Shown: one piece after another, positions 1-8,442 of the stretch
Layout: every line of letters starts with the position of its first letter
Position numbering within the stretch: position 1 is the stretch's first letter
Assembly: GCA_945869935.1 (NCBI GenBank)
Contig: CAMBSA010000041.1
Span: 1 to 9,194 of the forward strand
Source of the DNA: Bordetella parapertussis
GTDB taxonomy: Bacteria > Pseudomonadota > Gammaproteobacteria > Burkholderiales > SG8-39
Direction of reading: 5' to 3'
DNA length: 9,194 nucleotides
The notes under the pieces: generated by a model
What the model saw: only the letters and a program-made list of their open reading frames with translations
Told to the model about the DNA's origin: nothing
Database searches by the model: none
Translations under genes and position numbers: made by a program

Positions 1-521
1 CCATACACCGAAATGCCCGCCACGATGGACGGGTCGGCGCATTCGGCGAAATAGCTGTGAACGAAATAAAACCGCGCGCCGTCTTCGATTCCCGCCCAGA
101 GCGGATGTTGTCCGTTCTGCCTGACCCGGTTCCAGCCCATGTGAGGGACCTTCAGTCGGGATGCCCCGCCATCACCCGACATGGCGTCCCGCGGAAACCG
201 TCTTACGCTGCCCTCCATCAGTCCCAAGCCCTGGACATTGCCTTCTTCGCTGCGTTCAAACAGCATTTGCAGACCGATGCAGATCCCAAGGAACGGCCGG
301 GCACGCGCCGCGTCTATCAATGCCGGCCGAAGGCCGCGCGCGTCCATTTCCCGCATGCAATCGGGCATGGCCCCCTGACCCGGGAACACCACCCGGTCTG
401 CGCCTGCAACCACCACGGGATCGCCCGTCACGATGACCGTTGCGCCTGGCGCGACATGCTCGATCGCCTTGGAGACCGAGTGCAGGTTGCCCATTCCATA
501 ATCGACAACGGCTATTTTCAT
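1..521 (-). CDS. hisH: HisH, glutamine amidotransferase subunit of imidazole glycerol phosphate synthase (3' end cut by window)
   Basis: HisH hydrolyses glutamine and passes ammonia to HisF, which makes imidazole glycerol phosphate and AICAR in histidine synthesis (cytoplasm). The visible 173 codons begin MKIAVVDYGMGNL, the usual N-terminus of class I amidotransferases of this type. The nucleophile is Cys81 in GICIGLQ (residues 79-85), the oxyanion-strand motif is PGQGAMPDCM (47-56), and FVHSYF (153-158) is the family's conserved stretch. The C-terminal His-x-Glu of the catalytic triad lies beyond the window; about 30-40 residues are missing compared with the family length of about 200-215. 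The ATG at 521 is the first in-frame start after an upstream TAA. The ribosome site before it is weak (CGGAAA directly against the ATG). It follows hisB after 58 bases, as expected in a his operon. Identification is firm from the motifs and the neighbours. Confidence 0.96.
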   Translation of the reverse strand, partial: MKIAVVDYGMGNLHSVSKAIEHVAPGATVIVTGDPVVVAGADRVVFPGQGAMPDCMREMDARGLRPALIDAARARPFLGICIGLQMLFERSEEGNVQGLGLMEGSVRRFPRDAMSGDGGASRLKVPHMGWNRVRQNGQHPLWAGIEDGARFYFVHSYFAECADPSIVAGISVY

Positions 522-579
522 TTTCCGGAATTACTCAGACAGTCATGGCTGATGGTCGTGCGGAGTCGCGGTCAACTCC

Positions 580-1167
580 TCACAGAACACCCTTGGTCGA
601 GGGGATCGTACCTTGCGCACGCGGGTCGGATTCAAGCGCCATCCGCAGTGCCCGGGCGAAGGCCTTGAAGACGGTCTCCGCCTGGTGATGCGCGTTGCCT
701 CCACGGAGGTTGTCGATGTGCAGCGTCGCCTGCGCATGATTGACAAATCCCTGGAAGAACTCGCGGATAAGGTCAACGTCGAATTCCCCGATCAGCGGAC
801 GAGTGAAAGGCACTTCGAATACCAGACCAGGTCGTCCGGAAAAATCGATTACCACCCTCGATAGCGCTTCATCAAGAGGAACATAGGCGTGCCCGTAACG
901 GTTGATCCCGGTTTTGCTGCCGGCGGCTTGGAAGACCGCCTGGCCCAGCGCGATTCCGATGTCTTCAACCGTGTGATGTGCATCTATGTGCAAATCGCCC
1001 TTGGCGTCAATGTCCAGATCAACCTGCCCGTGACGCGCGACTTGATCCAGCATGTGCTCAAGAAACGGCAGGCCCGTCGAAAGCTTTGCCGTTCCGTTGC
1101 CATCCAGGTTCACGCTGACCGTAATCTGCGTTTCCTTGGTGTTCCGGGAAATTGTTGCCTTGCGCAT
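580..1167 (-). CDS. hisB: HisB, imidazoleglycerol-phosphate dehydratase (monofunctional)
   Basis: This enzyme dehydrates imidazole glycerol phosphate to imidazole acetol phosphate in histidine biosynthesis; family members form large oligomers with a di-manganese site. The 195 residues match the single-domain family length. There is no N-terminal histidinol phosphatase domain as in the E. coli bifunctional enzyme. Metal-binding motifs are FLEHML (35-40), [11 protein letters not shown] (62-72) and GGNAHHQAE (156-164). The C-terminus has FKAFARALR followed by IPSTKGVL, both typical. The frame stays open upstream to 1242, but the ATG at 1167 is chosen because it gives the family N-terminus ([15 protein letters not shown]) and has AAGGAA about 6 bases upstream. 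It lies 94 bases after hisD, in the slot that would normally hold hisC, and 58 bases before hisH. Confidence 0.97.
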   Translation of the reverse strand: MRKATISRNTKETQITVSVNLDGNGTAKLSTGLPFLEHMLDQVARHGQVDLDIDAKGDLHIDAHHTVEDIGIALGQAVFQAAGSKTGINRYGHAYVPLDEALSRVVIDFSGRPGLVFEVPFTRPLIGEFDVDLIREFFQGFVNHAQATLHIDNLRGGNAHHQAETVFKAFARALRMALESDPRAQGTIPSTKGVL

Positions 1168-1187
1168 GGGTATTCCTTGTATTTCAA

Positions 1188-1265
1188 TCAGCCCGCCGCT
1201 GCCGGTCTGTCGAACCGGTCGACAGACACCCGGACCAGCCAATTCGCCAGTTCAGTCGGGATCAT
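1188..1265 (-). other. 25-codon mini-ORF overlapping the hisD stop by ATGA, in the place of hisC
   Basis: An ATG at 1265 overlaps the hisD TGA stop in an ATGA arrangement and opens a frame of 25 codons beginning [15 protein letters not shown] and ending in TGA at 1188. It is in the same frame as hisB. No family is recognised. In relatives hisC follows hisD here; this could be the leftover of a deleted gene, a short coupled peptide, or chance. A vague resemblance of [10 protein letters not shown] to the LxxCLRVTVG stretch near the C-terminus of HisC is too weak to rely on. The 9-bp hairpin at 1205-1227 lies inside it. Expression as a protein is unproven. Confidence 0.25.
1205..1227 (-). other. 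Perfect 9-bp stem-loop between hisD and hisB
   Basis: On the minus strand GTCTGTCGA and TCGACAGAC form a perfect 9-bp stem around a 5-base loop (CCGGT). No run of T follows, so it does not look like an intrinsic terminator. It sits in the transcribed spacer about 38 bases before the hisB start. An mRNA stability, processing or polarity role is possible but inferred. The stem is clear by eye; the function is not. Confidence 0.55.
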
Positions 1266-2563
1266 TGTCGATATCTTAATTCCGCGGATCGCGCGTGTGC
1301 GTACAGCCCCTCGCCGTGTGCCAACGTTGAAGCGATTCGCCCGAGCGCATCTGCACCGGCGGCCGATGCCCTGATGATGCTCGTCCGCTTCTGAAAATCA
1401 TACACGCCAAGCGGCGACGAGAATCTCGAGGTGCGCGACGTCGGCAAGACGTGATTCGGTCCGGCGCAGTAATCACCGATGGCTTCAGAACTGTACCGTC
1501 CGACAAAAATCGCGCCAGCGTGCCGCAGGCGCGCCAGCCACGGGTCAGGGTCGGCCACGGACAACTCCAGGTGTTCGGGACATATTCGATTGGCGATGTC
1601 GCACGCCTCCGACAGGTCGCGAACGAGGATGAGCGCGCCGCGCGCAGCGAGTGACGCTTCGATTACACTGCGCCGCGGCATTACCCCGAGGAGACGAGCG
1701 ATGCTGGAGGCGACACTGTCCAGAAATGCATGATCGTGCGAAATCAGGATCGACTGCGCGTCTTCGTCATGCTCTGCCTGCGAGAAAAGATCCATGGCGA
1801 TCCAGTCCGGATCGGTGCTTCCATCGCAAATAACCAGTATCTCTGACGGCCCCGCAACCATGTCGATTCCCACGGTGCCGAAAACACGCCGCTTCGCGGC
1901 CGCCACGTAGGCATTACCCGGCCCCACGATCTTGTCGACCGCCGGAACCGTTGAGGTTCCGTAGGCCAGCGCCGCCACAGCCTGCGCACCGCCCACAGTG
2001 AATATCCGATCGACTCCGGCGATTGCCGCTGCTGCGAGCACCATGGGATTGCGCTCACCGCCCGGGGTCGGCACCGTCATGACAATTTGCCCAACGCCTG
2101 CAACCCGAGCCGGAATGGCATTCATTAATACCGTGGAGGGATAGGAAGCCTTGCCACCCGGCACATAAATGCCCACTTTATCCAGAGCTGTGACTTTTTG
2201 CCCGAGGACAGTTCCGTCCGACTCACGGTACTCCCAAGATTCGATGCGTTGCCGCTCATGAAAACTGTGGATACGTGCCGCAGCCACTTGCAGCGCGTCG
2301 CGTTGATCCATGCTTATGGATTCCAGTGCCAGCCTGAGTGCTGACGCCGGAATTTCCAGTTCTTGCGCGCTCGAAACAGATACACGATCGAACTTCTTCG
2401 TGTAATCCATTAGTGCCGCATCCCCCCGGCGTCGGACATCGCTGATGATCAAGGCCACCGCGTTGTCGACCGAGTCGTCCTGGGCAGACTCAAATGCAAC
2501 AAGTGCGGAAAACCGCGCGTCGAAATCCGGATCTGCCGTCGAAAGGCGGGCGATGCTAAGCAC
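1262..2563 (-). CDS. hisD: HisD, histidinol dehydrogenase
   Basis: HisD oxidises L-histidinol to L-histidine in two NAD-dependent steps, the end of the pathway. The 433 residues match the family length. Visible motifs are [18 protein letters not shown] (135-152), [13 protein letters not shown] (213-225), [12 protein letters not shown] (233-244) and [10 protein letters not shown] (261-270). By family alignment the zinc ligands are Gln262, His265, Asp364 and His423, and the catalytic Glu330-His331 pair lies in CPEHLE. All are present, so the enzyme should be active. The start is a GTG at 2563 that overlaps the end of hisG by 8 bases (GTGCTTAG); [14 protein letters not shown] matches the N-terminus expected in Betaproteobacteria, and no other start fits as well. 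A weak GGTGA lies about 8 bases upstream, so initiation probably depends on translational coupling to hisG. hisC does not follow, which is unusual. Confidence 0.97.
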   Translation of the reverse strand: MLSIARLSTADPDFDARFSALVAFESAQDDSVDNAVALIISDVRRRGDAALMDYTKKFDRVSVSSAQELEIPASALRLALESISMDQRDALQVAAARIHSFHERQRIESWEYRESDGTVLGQKVTALDKVGIYVPGGKASYPSTVLMNAIPARVAGVGQIVMTVPTPGGERNPMVLAAAAIAGVDRIFTVGGAQAVAALAYGTSTVPAVDKIVGPGNAYVAAAKRRVFGTVGIDMVAGPSEILVICDGSTDPDWIAMDLFSQAEHDEDAQSILISHDHAFLDSVASSIARLLGVMPRRSVIEASLAARGALILVRDLSEACDIANRICPEHLELSVADPDPWLARLRHAGAIFVGRYSSEAIGDYCAGPNHVLPTSRTSRFSSPLGVYDFQKRTSIIRASAAGADALGRIASTLAHGEGLYAHARSAELRYRQ

Positions 2564-3200
2564 GCAATTTCACCGCAGCATCAAACGCATTGACCAAGGG
2601 CTGCAATTGCTCATGCTTCAGCTTGAGTGCAGCCTGATTGATGATAAGACGGGAACTAACAGGCTGGATCTCCTCGACGACCTTCAGATCATTCGCGCGC
2701 AAAGTATTTCCGCTCGACACCAGGTCCACGATCACCTCGGCCAGGCCGACCAGAGGCGCGAGTTCCATCGAACCGTAGAGTTTTATTAGATCCACATGGA
2801 CGCCTTTGGCGCCGAAATGCTCGCGTGCAATCTGGACATACTTCGTCGCAACGCGCAACCGTGCACCTCGTTGCACAGCCCCGGCATAGTCAAAATCGCT
2901 TTTCGACGCGACGACCATGCGGCACGCTGCAATATTGAGATCAAGCGGCTGGTAGAGACCTTCGCTCCCGCTTTCCAGCAACACATCTTTTCCGGCAATT
3001 CCGAGATCCGCCGCGCCGTAACGGACATACGTAGGAGTATCCGAGGCGCGAACGATCACCAGCCGAAGGTCGGCGCGCGTCGTTCCGATAATCAGTTTTC
3101 GGGACGTTTCAGGGTTCTCAAGCGGACGAATCCCAGCCGACTCGAGCAATGGCAGGGTTTCGTCAAAAATACGCCCTTTGGAGAGCGCGAGGGTAATCAT
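2556..3200 (-). CDS. hisG: HisG, ATP phosphoribosyltransferase catalytic subunit (short form)
   Basis: HisG joins ATP and PRPP to form phosphoribosyl-ATP, the first and feedback-controlled step of histidine synthesis. At 214 residues this is the short form, lacking the C-terminal regulatory domain of the roughly 300-residue enzyme. Short HisG works only with the regulatory subunit HisZ, which is not in this window and must be encoded elsewhere. The N-terminus is [12 protein letters not shown]. The family's PRPP-binding signature occupies residues 146-167 (E146, G152, D159 and SSGNTL at 162-167). ATG 3200 is the only plausible start before an upstream in-frame TAA; no Shine-Dalgarno sequence is visible ahead of it. 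It is separated from murA by 141 bases holding a promoter candidate, so it probably begins the his transcription unit, and it overlaps hisD by 8 bases. Confidence 0.96.
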   Translation of the reverse strand: MITLALSKGRIFDETLPLLESAGIRPLENPETSRKLIIGTTRADLRLVIVRASDTPTYVRYGAADLGIAGKDVLLESGSEGLYQPLDLNIAACRMVVASKSDFDYAGAVQRGARLRVATKYVQIAREHFGAKGVHVDLIKLYGSMELAPLVGLAEVIVDLVSSGNTLRANDLKVVEEIQPVSSRLIINQAALKLKHEQLQPLVNAFDAAVKLRA

Positions 3201-3341
3201 TGGGAGTAATGGCGGTGCGGAGTACTTCGGGCCAAGAGTTTAGCCCAAAGTGGCTTAATAAACAATTAGTTAAGAAACCAACCGGTTTGCGCGGCACGGA
3301 CTGGACGCCTACGCGCGAGCGTTTGGCGCAAATGTCGGTCG
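3201..3341. other. murA-hisG intergenic region
   Basis: This 141-base spacer is the longest in the window. It holds an AT-rich stretch around 3254-3280 with the promoter candidate, a small CTTAA/TTAAG inverted repeat, and an AACCGGTT palindrome near 3290. No convincing intrinsic terminator follows murA: the only hairpin near its stop (TTTG/CAAA around 3321-3331) is four pairs with no T-run. No gene is seen. Confidence 0.7.
3237..3265 (-). promoter_or_regulatory. Candidate sigma-70 promoter for hisG and the his operon
   Basis: On the minus strand TTGTTT (3265-3260) is followed by a 17-base spacer and TAAACT (3242-3237), resembling -35 and -10 boxes. A start about 7 bases downstream would give a leader of roughly 30 bases before hisG. 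It sits in the most AT-rich part of the murA-hisG gap, and the -35 box overlaps a small CTTAA/TTAAG inverted repeat (3254-3274). Agreement with consensus is only moderate (3/6 and 4/6). No leader peptide with a run of histidine codons is seen, so classical his attenuation is not supported. Confidence 0.35.
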
Positions 3342-4827
<1,486 letters not shown>

Positions 4828-4869
4828 GGGTATCTCCGCATTTGAGCTGTTTTTCGGTCCGGCATATGT

Positions 4870-4884
4870 GCCATCACTGATGGC
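4870..4884. repeat. 15-bp near-perfect palindrome between the exporter permease and bolA
   Basis: GCCATCA and TGATGGC face each other around a single central base. It starts 3 bases after the permease stop and lies 43 bases before the bolA start. As RNA it would fold as a 6-bp stem with a 3-base loop, and it overlaps a second small inverted repeat (GGCA/TGCC around CATA). No T-run follows, so it is not a typical terminator; an operator or mRNA hairpin is possible. Function is inferred only. Confidence 0.4.
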
Positions 4885-4887
4885 CGT

Positions 4888-5643
4888 TCAGTACCGCAGT
4901 TTATAACCCCGCCTGAGGAGTTCGAGTACGACTCCGGAAACCAGCACGAGCGCCGAAACCGCCACTGCAAGACTGAGCCAAGGATTGGCATCCGAAACGC
5001 CGAAAAATCCGTAGCGAAATCCGTCAATCATGAAAAAGAACGGGTTCAGGTGGGATACCGCCTGCCAGAAAGCGGGAAGCGAATGCACGGAATAGAAGAC
5101 CCCGGAAAGAAATGTCAGCGGCATGATGAAAAAGTTCTGGAACACTGCCACTTGGTCAATTTTCTCGGCGACGATGCCGGCGAGAGTTCCCAGCGCCCCC
5201 AGAAGCGCGCTTCCGACGAGCACAAAAGCGACGAGCCAGAGCGGATACTCGAAGCGCAACGGCGCGAAGGGAATTGCAACCGCCAGCACCCCGGCCCCGA
5301 CAACCACTCCGCGCACCACGGCGGCGAGAACATACGCGCCGAAGAATTCCGCATACGACAGGGGCGGCAGCAGAACAAACACGATATTGCCGGTGATCTT
5401 TGACTGAATCAGTGAAGAAGAGGCGTTTGCAAACGAATTTTGCAACACGGACATCATCACCAACCCCGGCACCAGGAAGGCGGTGTACGACACGCCCTCG
5501 TAGACCTGCACCCGCCCTTCCATGACATGTCCGAAGATAAGCAGGTACAGGAGAGCTGTAAGCACTGGCGCCGCTACGGTCTGGAACCCCACCTTCCAGA
5601 AACGCAACACCTCCTTGTACAGGAGCGTCCGAAAGCCGGTCAT
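4888..5643 (-). CDS. ABC-2 type exporter permease (YadH-like)
   Basis: This is the inner-membrane channel subunit of an ABC-2 type exporter, paired with the ATPase encoded just upstream. The 251 residues fit the family length (about 250-260). About six hydrophobic segments are visible, near 22-39, 52-68, 98-125, 133-157, 168-185 and 223-241. The segment around 197-215 (HLNPFFFMIDGFRYGFFG) carries the LNP...DGFRYG motif typical of this subfamily. Its ATG overlaps the ATPase stop as ATGA (4 bases), implying translational coupling. The substrate cannot be read from the sequence. YadGH homologues are often found between mlaB and bolA in Betaproteobacteria, which hints at an envelope role, but this is context only. 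I give no symbol because yadH is only a family-level match. Confidence 0.9.
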   Translation of the reverse strand: MTGFRTLLYKEVLRFWKVGFQTVAAPVLTALLYLLIFGHVMEGRVQVYEGVSYTAFLVPGLVMMSVLQNSFANASSSLIQSKITGNIVFVLLPPLSYAEFFGAYVLAAVVRGVVVGAGVLAVAIPFAPLRFEYPLWLVAFVLVGSALLGALGTLAGIVAEKIDQVAVFQNFFIMPLTFLSGVFYSVHSLPAFWQAVSHLNPFFFMIDGFRYGFFGVSDANPWLSLAVAVSALVLVSGVVLELLRRGYKLRY

Positions 5644-6605
5644 CGATGACTATCGCCGTCAGGCAATTCAGCCGCTGCGTTCGCAGGCGCGTCAACACGC
5701 TCCTGGCCGTGATCCCCCTTGCGCATGATCTCGAGAAAGATGTCCTCCAGATCCGGCTGAAGCAATTCCATTTCGGCAATCTCGTTGCCACCCTCGCGCA
5801 ACTTGGCGAGTGTAGGTTCAAGGTCCGAATATCCATCCAGCGTCAGCAGATGATCGCCACCGCCGCCCTTGTCCTCCGCACGGAAACATTCCGGGAGTGC
5901 TCCGGAGATCCGTATCCTCAGCCTCAGGCTGTGATGATGCCTGACCAGATTCTCGCGCGAATCCAGTGCAACGATACGCCCGGATTTGAGCATCGCGATC
6001 CGGCCGCAAAGCGCTTCGGCTTCCTCCAGATAGTGGGTCGTAAGGACGATGGTGTGGCCCGCCTCGTTCAAGCGCCGGATGAATTTCCACAGCCCTTGAC
6101 GCAGCTCGACATCAACTCCCGCAGTCGGTTCGTCCAGGACGATCACCGGTGGACGATGCACCAGGGCCTGCGCCACGAGCACCCGCCGCTTCATTCCGCC
6201 CGATAGCGAGCGCATGTTCGCATCCGCCTTGCCGGTCAGATCGAGATTGGCCATTATTTCGTCGATCCAGGCATCGTTCGCCCGCAGGCCAAAATAGCCG
6301 GACTGGATCCGCAATGTTTCGCGCACGGTAAAAAAGGGATCGAACACGAGTTCCTGTGGGACGACACCAAGTGCACGGCGTGCAAGCCGGTACGCTTCGC
6401 GAACATCATGCCCCATGACTTTTGCGGTTCCCGAATCCTGGCGGGCGAGCCCCGCGAGAACGCTGATCAGCGTGGTCTTTCCTGCACCGTTCGGACCGAG
6501 CAGGCCGAAAAACTCGCCCTGCGCAATCGACAGACTGACTCGATCGAGTGCGAGAAGCGCTCCAAAGCGCTTGGAAATGTCGGTGACTTCGATTGCAGCT
6601 GGCAT
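5640..6605 (-). CDS. ABC-2 type exporter ATP-binding protein (YadG-like)
   Basis: This cytoplasmic ATPase is expected to power the adjoining permease. The 321 residues show a complete nucleotide-binding domain: Walker A GPNGAGKTT (37-45), Q-loop Gln84 (VVPQE), signature LSGGMKRR (134-141), Walker B VIVLDEPTAG (154-163) and H-loop His191 (TTHYLEE). A C-terminal region of about 100 residues ends with the LEDIFLEI motif common to ABC-2 exporter ATPases, followed by a polar Ala/Asp/Glu tail. The frame is open up to 6755, but that part overlaps mlaB; ATG 6605 gives the family start (MPAAIEVTDISKRFGAL). No clear Shine-Dalgarno is seen, and a GC-rich inverted repeat lies just before the start. The gap to mlaB is 29 bases. 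The substrate is unknown. Confidence 0.92.
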   Translation of the reverse strand: MPAAIEVTDISKRFGALLALDRVSLSIAQGEFFGLLGPNGAGKTTLISVLAGLARQDSGTAKVMGHDVREAYRLARRALGVVPQELVFDPFFTVRETLRIQSGYFGLRANDAWIDEIMANLDLTGKADANMRSLSGGMKRRVLVAQALVHRPPVIVLDEPTAGVDVELRQGLWKFIRRLNEAGHTIVLTTHYLEEAEALCGRIAMLKSGRIVALDSRENLVRHHHSLRLRIRISGALPECFRAEDKGGGGDHLLTLDGYSDLEPTLAKLREGGNEIAEMELLQPDLEDIFLEIMRKGDHGQERVDAPANAAAELPDGDSHR

Positions 6606-6609
6606 GGTG

Positions 6610-6629
6610 CCGGGCGGGCCCAGGCCCGG
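6610..6629 (-). other. GC-rich inverted repeat immediately before the ABC ATPase start codon
   Basis: On the minus strand CCGGGC and GCCCGG are 6-base complementary arms around an 8-base loop; an inner alternative pairs GGGCC with GGCCC. The element ends only 4 bases before ATG 6605 and replaces any recognisable ribosome binding site. Such a structure could limit initiation or couple it to translation arriving from mlaB. This role is inferred. Confidence 0.4.
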
Positions 6630-6634
6630 AACAT

Positions 6635-6922
6635 TCAGGATGGCGTGGGTGAAATAAACTCGGCCACGCCGTACAAGGCGGCGAGGTTCTTCATGGAGTC
6701 CGGAAGATTGGCGAATGTCAGCGAATTGCCGAGACTTTCTGACTGCCGCAGCCATTCGAGGGCAAGGGCTACTGCGGCTGAATCCACTTCGCTCACGTTC
6801 GAGAAATCGATTACTGCGGACCCCTGCCGAATCAACGGCTCGCCCATCGTGACCAGTTCTGGGGCCGTGTCCAGCGTAACGGGACCCTGCAATTCGATCC
6901 TGTCGGCGACACGGCGTATCAC
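6635..6922 (-). CDS. mlaB: MlaB, STAS-domain component of the Mla phospholipid ABC transporter
   Basis: MlaB is the small cytoplasmic STAS-domain subunit that binds MlaF and supports assembly and activity of the MlaFEDB complex. The 95 residues are a lone STAS domain: strand RIELQGPVTLDT (8-19), the core AVIDFSNVSEVDSAAVALALEW (36-57) with the conserved D-S-A turn before a helix, and a closing strand SLTFANLP. The start is GTG at 6922, which overlaps the mlaC stop as GTGA, so initiation is probably coupled to mlaC. Sequence identity within STAS proteins is low, so the assignment rests on fold pattern, length (E. coli MlaB 97) and position directly after mlaC. Confidence 0.9.
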   Translation of the reverse strand: MIRRVADRIELQGPVTLDTAPELVTMGEPLIRQGSAVIDFSNVSEVDSAAVALALEWLRQSESLGNSLTFANLPDSMKNLAALYGVAEFISPTPS

Positions 6923-7542
6923 GTGGACTTGCCGGCTTTGGTGGCGAGTTGCTGGTTCTTGTTCGAAAGCGATTTGATCAAGCCATCAATGCCACTGTCA
7001 CGTACCTGGGTTGCGAATTCGTCACGGTAGGTGCTTATGAGGGACACCCCGCCCACCTTGACGTCGTACACCTTCCAGCCTGACGACGTCTTCTCCATGT
7101 CGTAGTCCAATGTCACTGCCTGCTGGGACCTCTGCTTTATCTCGGAACGAACAGTGACTTCAGAGTCCTCTGCGCGTGCGCGGAGAGGTTTGAAATCAAT
7201 CGCCTGATCCCGATACAAGCCCAACGCGTTTGAATATGTCCGTACCAACAAGGTCCGGAACTCGTTGACAAGTTGCTTCTGCTGCTCGGGATTCGCGCGA
7301 CGCCAGTTCACCGCCATGGCGATCTGCGTCATACGAGCGAAATTGAAATGCGGAAGCACTTTCGTTTCGACAAGGTCGGCAATTTTCTTGGAGTTCCCGG
7401 ACTGGATTTCCCTGTCTTGCTTGATCATGGAAATCACGTCCTGGGTAATCCCTTTCACCAATGTATCCGGTGAGGGTGCGTCCTGTGCAATCGAGGCATT
7501 TATAGGCAGCAGAAACAGCAAGGAAATCAAGAAAAACTTCAT
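6919..7542 (-). CDS. mlaC: MlaC, periplasmic phospholipid-binding protein
   Basis: MlaC shuttles phospholipid through the periplasm between the MlaA outer-membrane complex and the MlaFEDB complex in the inner membrane. The 207 residues match the family (E. coli 211). A Sec signal peptide is clear at 1-19 (MKFFLISLLFLLPINASIA, probable cleavage before QD). The mature part shows VETKVLPHFNFARMTQIAM (57-75), NPEQQKQLVNEFRTLLVRTYSNAL, and VYDVKVGGVSLISTYRDEF near 158-176, all characteristic of the Ttg2D/MlaC family. ATG 7542 has an AGAGG sequence about 6 bases upstream, and that site contains the last base or two of the mlaA TAG stop. The gene begins 8 bases after mlaA and overlaps mlaB by 4 bases. 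Confidence 0.95.
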   Translation of the reverse strand: MKFFLISLLFLLPINASIAQDAPSPDTLVKGITQDVISMIKQDREIQSGNSKKIADLVETKVLPHFNFARMTQIAMAVNWRRANPEQQKQLVNEFRTLLVRTYSNALGLYRDQAIDFKPLRARAEDSEVTVRSEIKQRSQQAVTLDYDMEKTSSGWKVYDVKVGGVSLISTYRDEFATQVRDSGIDGLIKSLSNKNQQLATKAGKST

Positions 7543-7550
7543 AAGTACCT

Positions 7551-8423
7551 CTAACGAGAAACGCTGACCGGCGCCCCGGAATTGACATCCATCACCAACG
7601 CCTGGCGGGGCAGGTCTGCCCCGGGTGCCAGCGCTGCTGCCGACTCGACCTGGGAAGCATCGTCCGCAGACTTTGCATTCCGAGTCCCGTCCGGCGGGAC
7701 GTCCGCCTCAGACGATTCCAGCGTGCTTTCCCTGGGGGGATCTCCGTCATATACCAGGCTGCGACGTCTCTGAAGGTACGAATCTCGAATAAAGCCGTAC
7801 TTGTCGAGTGCAGCCTCTTCGAGAACCTGCACCGAGTCGAGGAAGTCCGTGCGCTTGCTGACGATGCGCACTGCTGCGAGCGAGTTACGCGTCGGCACAT
7901 GCTTGATATTCAAAACGAAATCAGCCTGCCTGTCACCGACCCTGGCCAATCCGTCGCGGACGGTGCTCGGCCCCAGAAACGGTATGACCAGATACGGGCC
8001 GCTATTTATTCCCCAACGTCCGAGCGTCTGACCGAGGTCTTCGTCATGCTTTGGAAGACCGATATCACTCGCAATATCGATAAGTCCGAACAATCCGATC
8101 GTGGAATTGAACACAAATCTCGCCGTGTCCTGAATACCCTCTACGACTTTGCCCTGCAGTACCTGGTTGACCGCAATCCAGAGATCTTCAAGGTTGGAGA
8201 AAAAATTGCCCACCCCGGCACGAACCGGTTCAGGCAGGACCGCCCGATAACCCTGAGCGACCGGCTTGAGAACAGCCGAGTCGACGGTTTCGTTGAAATT
8301 GAACACTGCCCGATTGAAAGGCTCGATCGGATCACGCGGATTGGTCGCGGTCGCACAGCCGGCAAAGAGCACCGCTGCCGCAAGAAGCACAACCAAGCGC
8401 AATGACGAAATTTTAGTATTCAC
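7551..8423 (-). CDS. mlaA: MlaA (VacJ), outer-membrane phospholipid-removal lipoprotein
   Basis: MlaA sits in the outer membrane, usually with a trimeric porin, and removes mislocalised phospholipids from the outer leaflet for handover to MlaC. The start gives a lipoprotein signal with lipobox LFAGC and Cys23 as the lipidated residue. The body has DPIEPFNRAVFNFNETVD, GNFFSNLEDLWIAVNQVLQGK, DLGQTLGRWGINSGPYLVIPFLGPSTVRDG and LDKYGFIRDSYLQRR, all typical. The protein is about 290 residues against about 251 in E. coli; the excess is a polar, Ala/Asp/Ser-rich and probably disordered tail of about 60 residues after RRRSLVYDG. GTG 8423 is preferred over TTG 8429 because AAAGG lies 8 bases before the GTG but too close to the TTG; the two differ by only two residues. 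Placement of mlaA between mlaD and mlaC is common in Betaproteobacteria but not in E. coli. Confidence 0.94.
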   Translation of the reverse strand: MNTKISSLRLVVLLAAAVLFAGCATATNPRDPIEPFNRAVFNFNETVDSAVLKPVAQGYRAVLPEPVRAGVGNFFSNLEDLWIAVNQVLQGKVVEGIQDTARFVFNSTIGLFGLIDIASDIGLPKHDEDLGQTLGRWGINSGPYLVIPFLGPSTVRDGLARVGDRQADFVLNIKHVPTRNSLAAVRIVSKRTDFLDSVQVLEEAALDKYGFIRDSYLQRRRSLVYDGDPPRESTLESSEADVPPDGTRNAKSADDASQVESAAALAPGADLPRQALVMDVNSGAPVSVSR

Positions 8424-8442
8424 ACCCAACGCCTTTATTCCC

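Noticed and set aside
57..668. 203-codon plus-strand open frame
   Set aside because: It lies antisense to hisH and hisB, which have complete family motifs. Its translation shows no recognisable domain and it is a shadow of GC-rich codon use.
1168..1242. N-terminal extension of HisB to 1242
   Set aside because: The ATG at 1167 gives the family length of 195 and has AAGGAA upstream; the extension has no similarity to HisB proteins.
3201..3236. His leader peptide and attenuator before hisG
   Set aside because: No short frame with clustered histidine codons and no terminator/antiterminator pair is visible in the leader.
3316..3341. Intrinsic terminator after murA
   Set aside because: Only a four-pair repeat (TTTG/CAAA) is present, with no T-run on the minus strand.
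6606..6755. N-terminal extension of the ABC ATPase to 6755
   Set aside because: It would overlap mlaB by more than 100 bases and the added residues do not resemble any ABC N-terminus.
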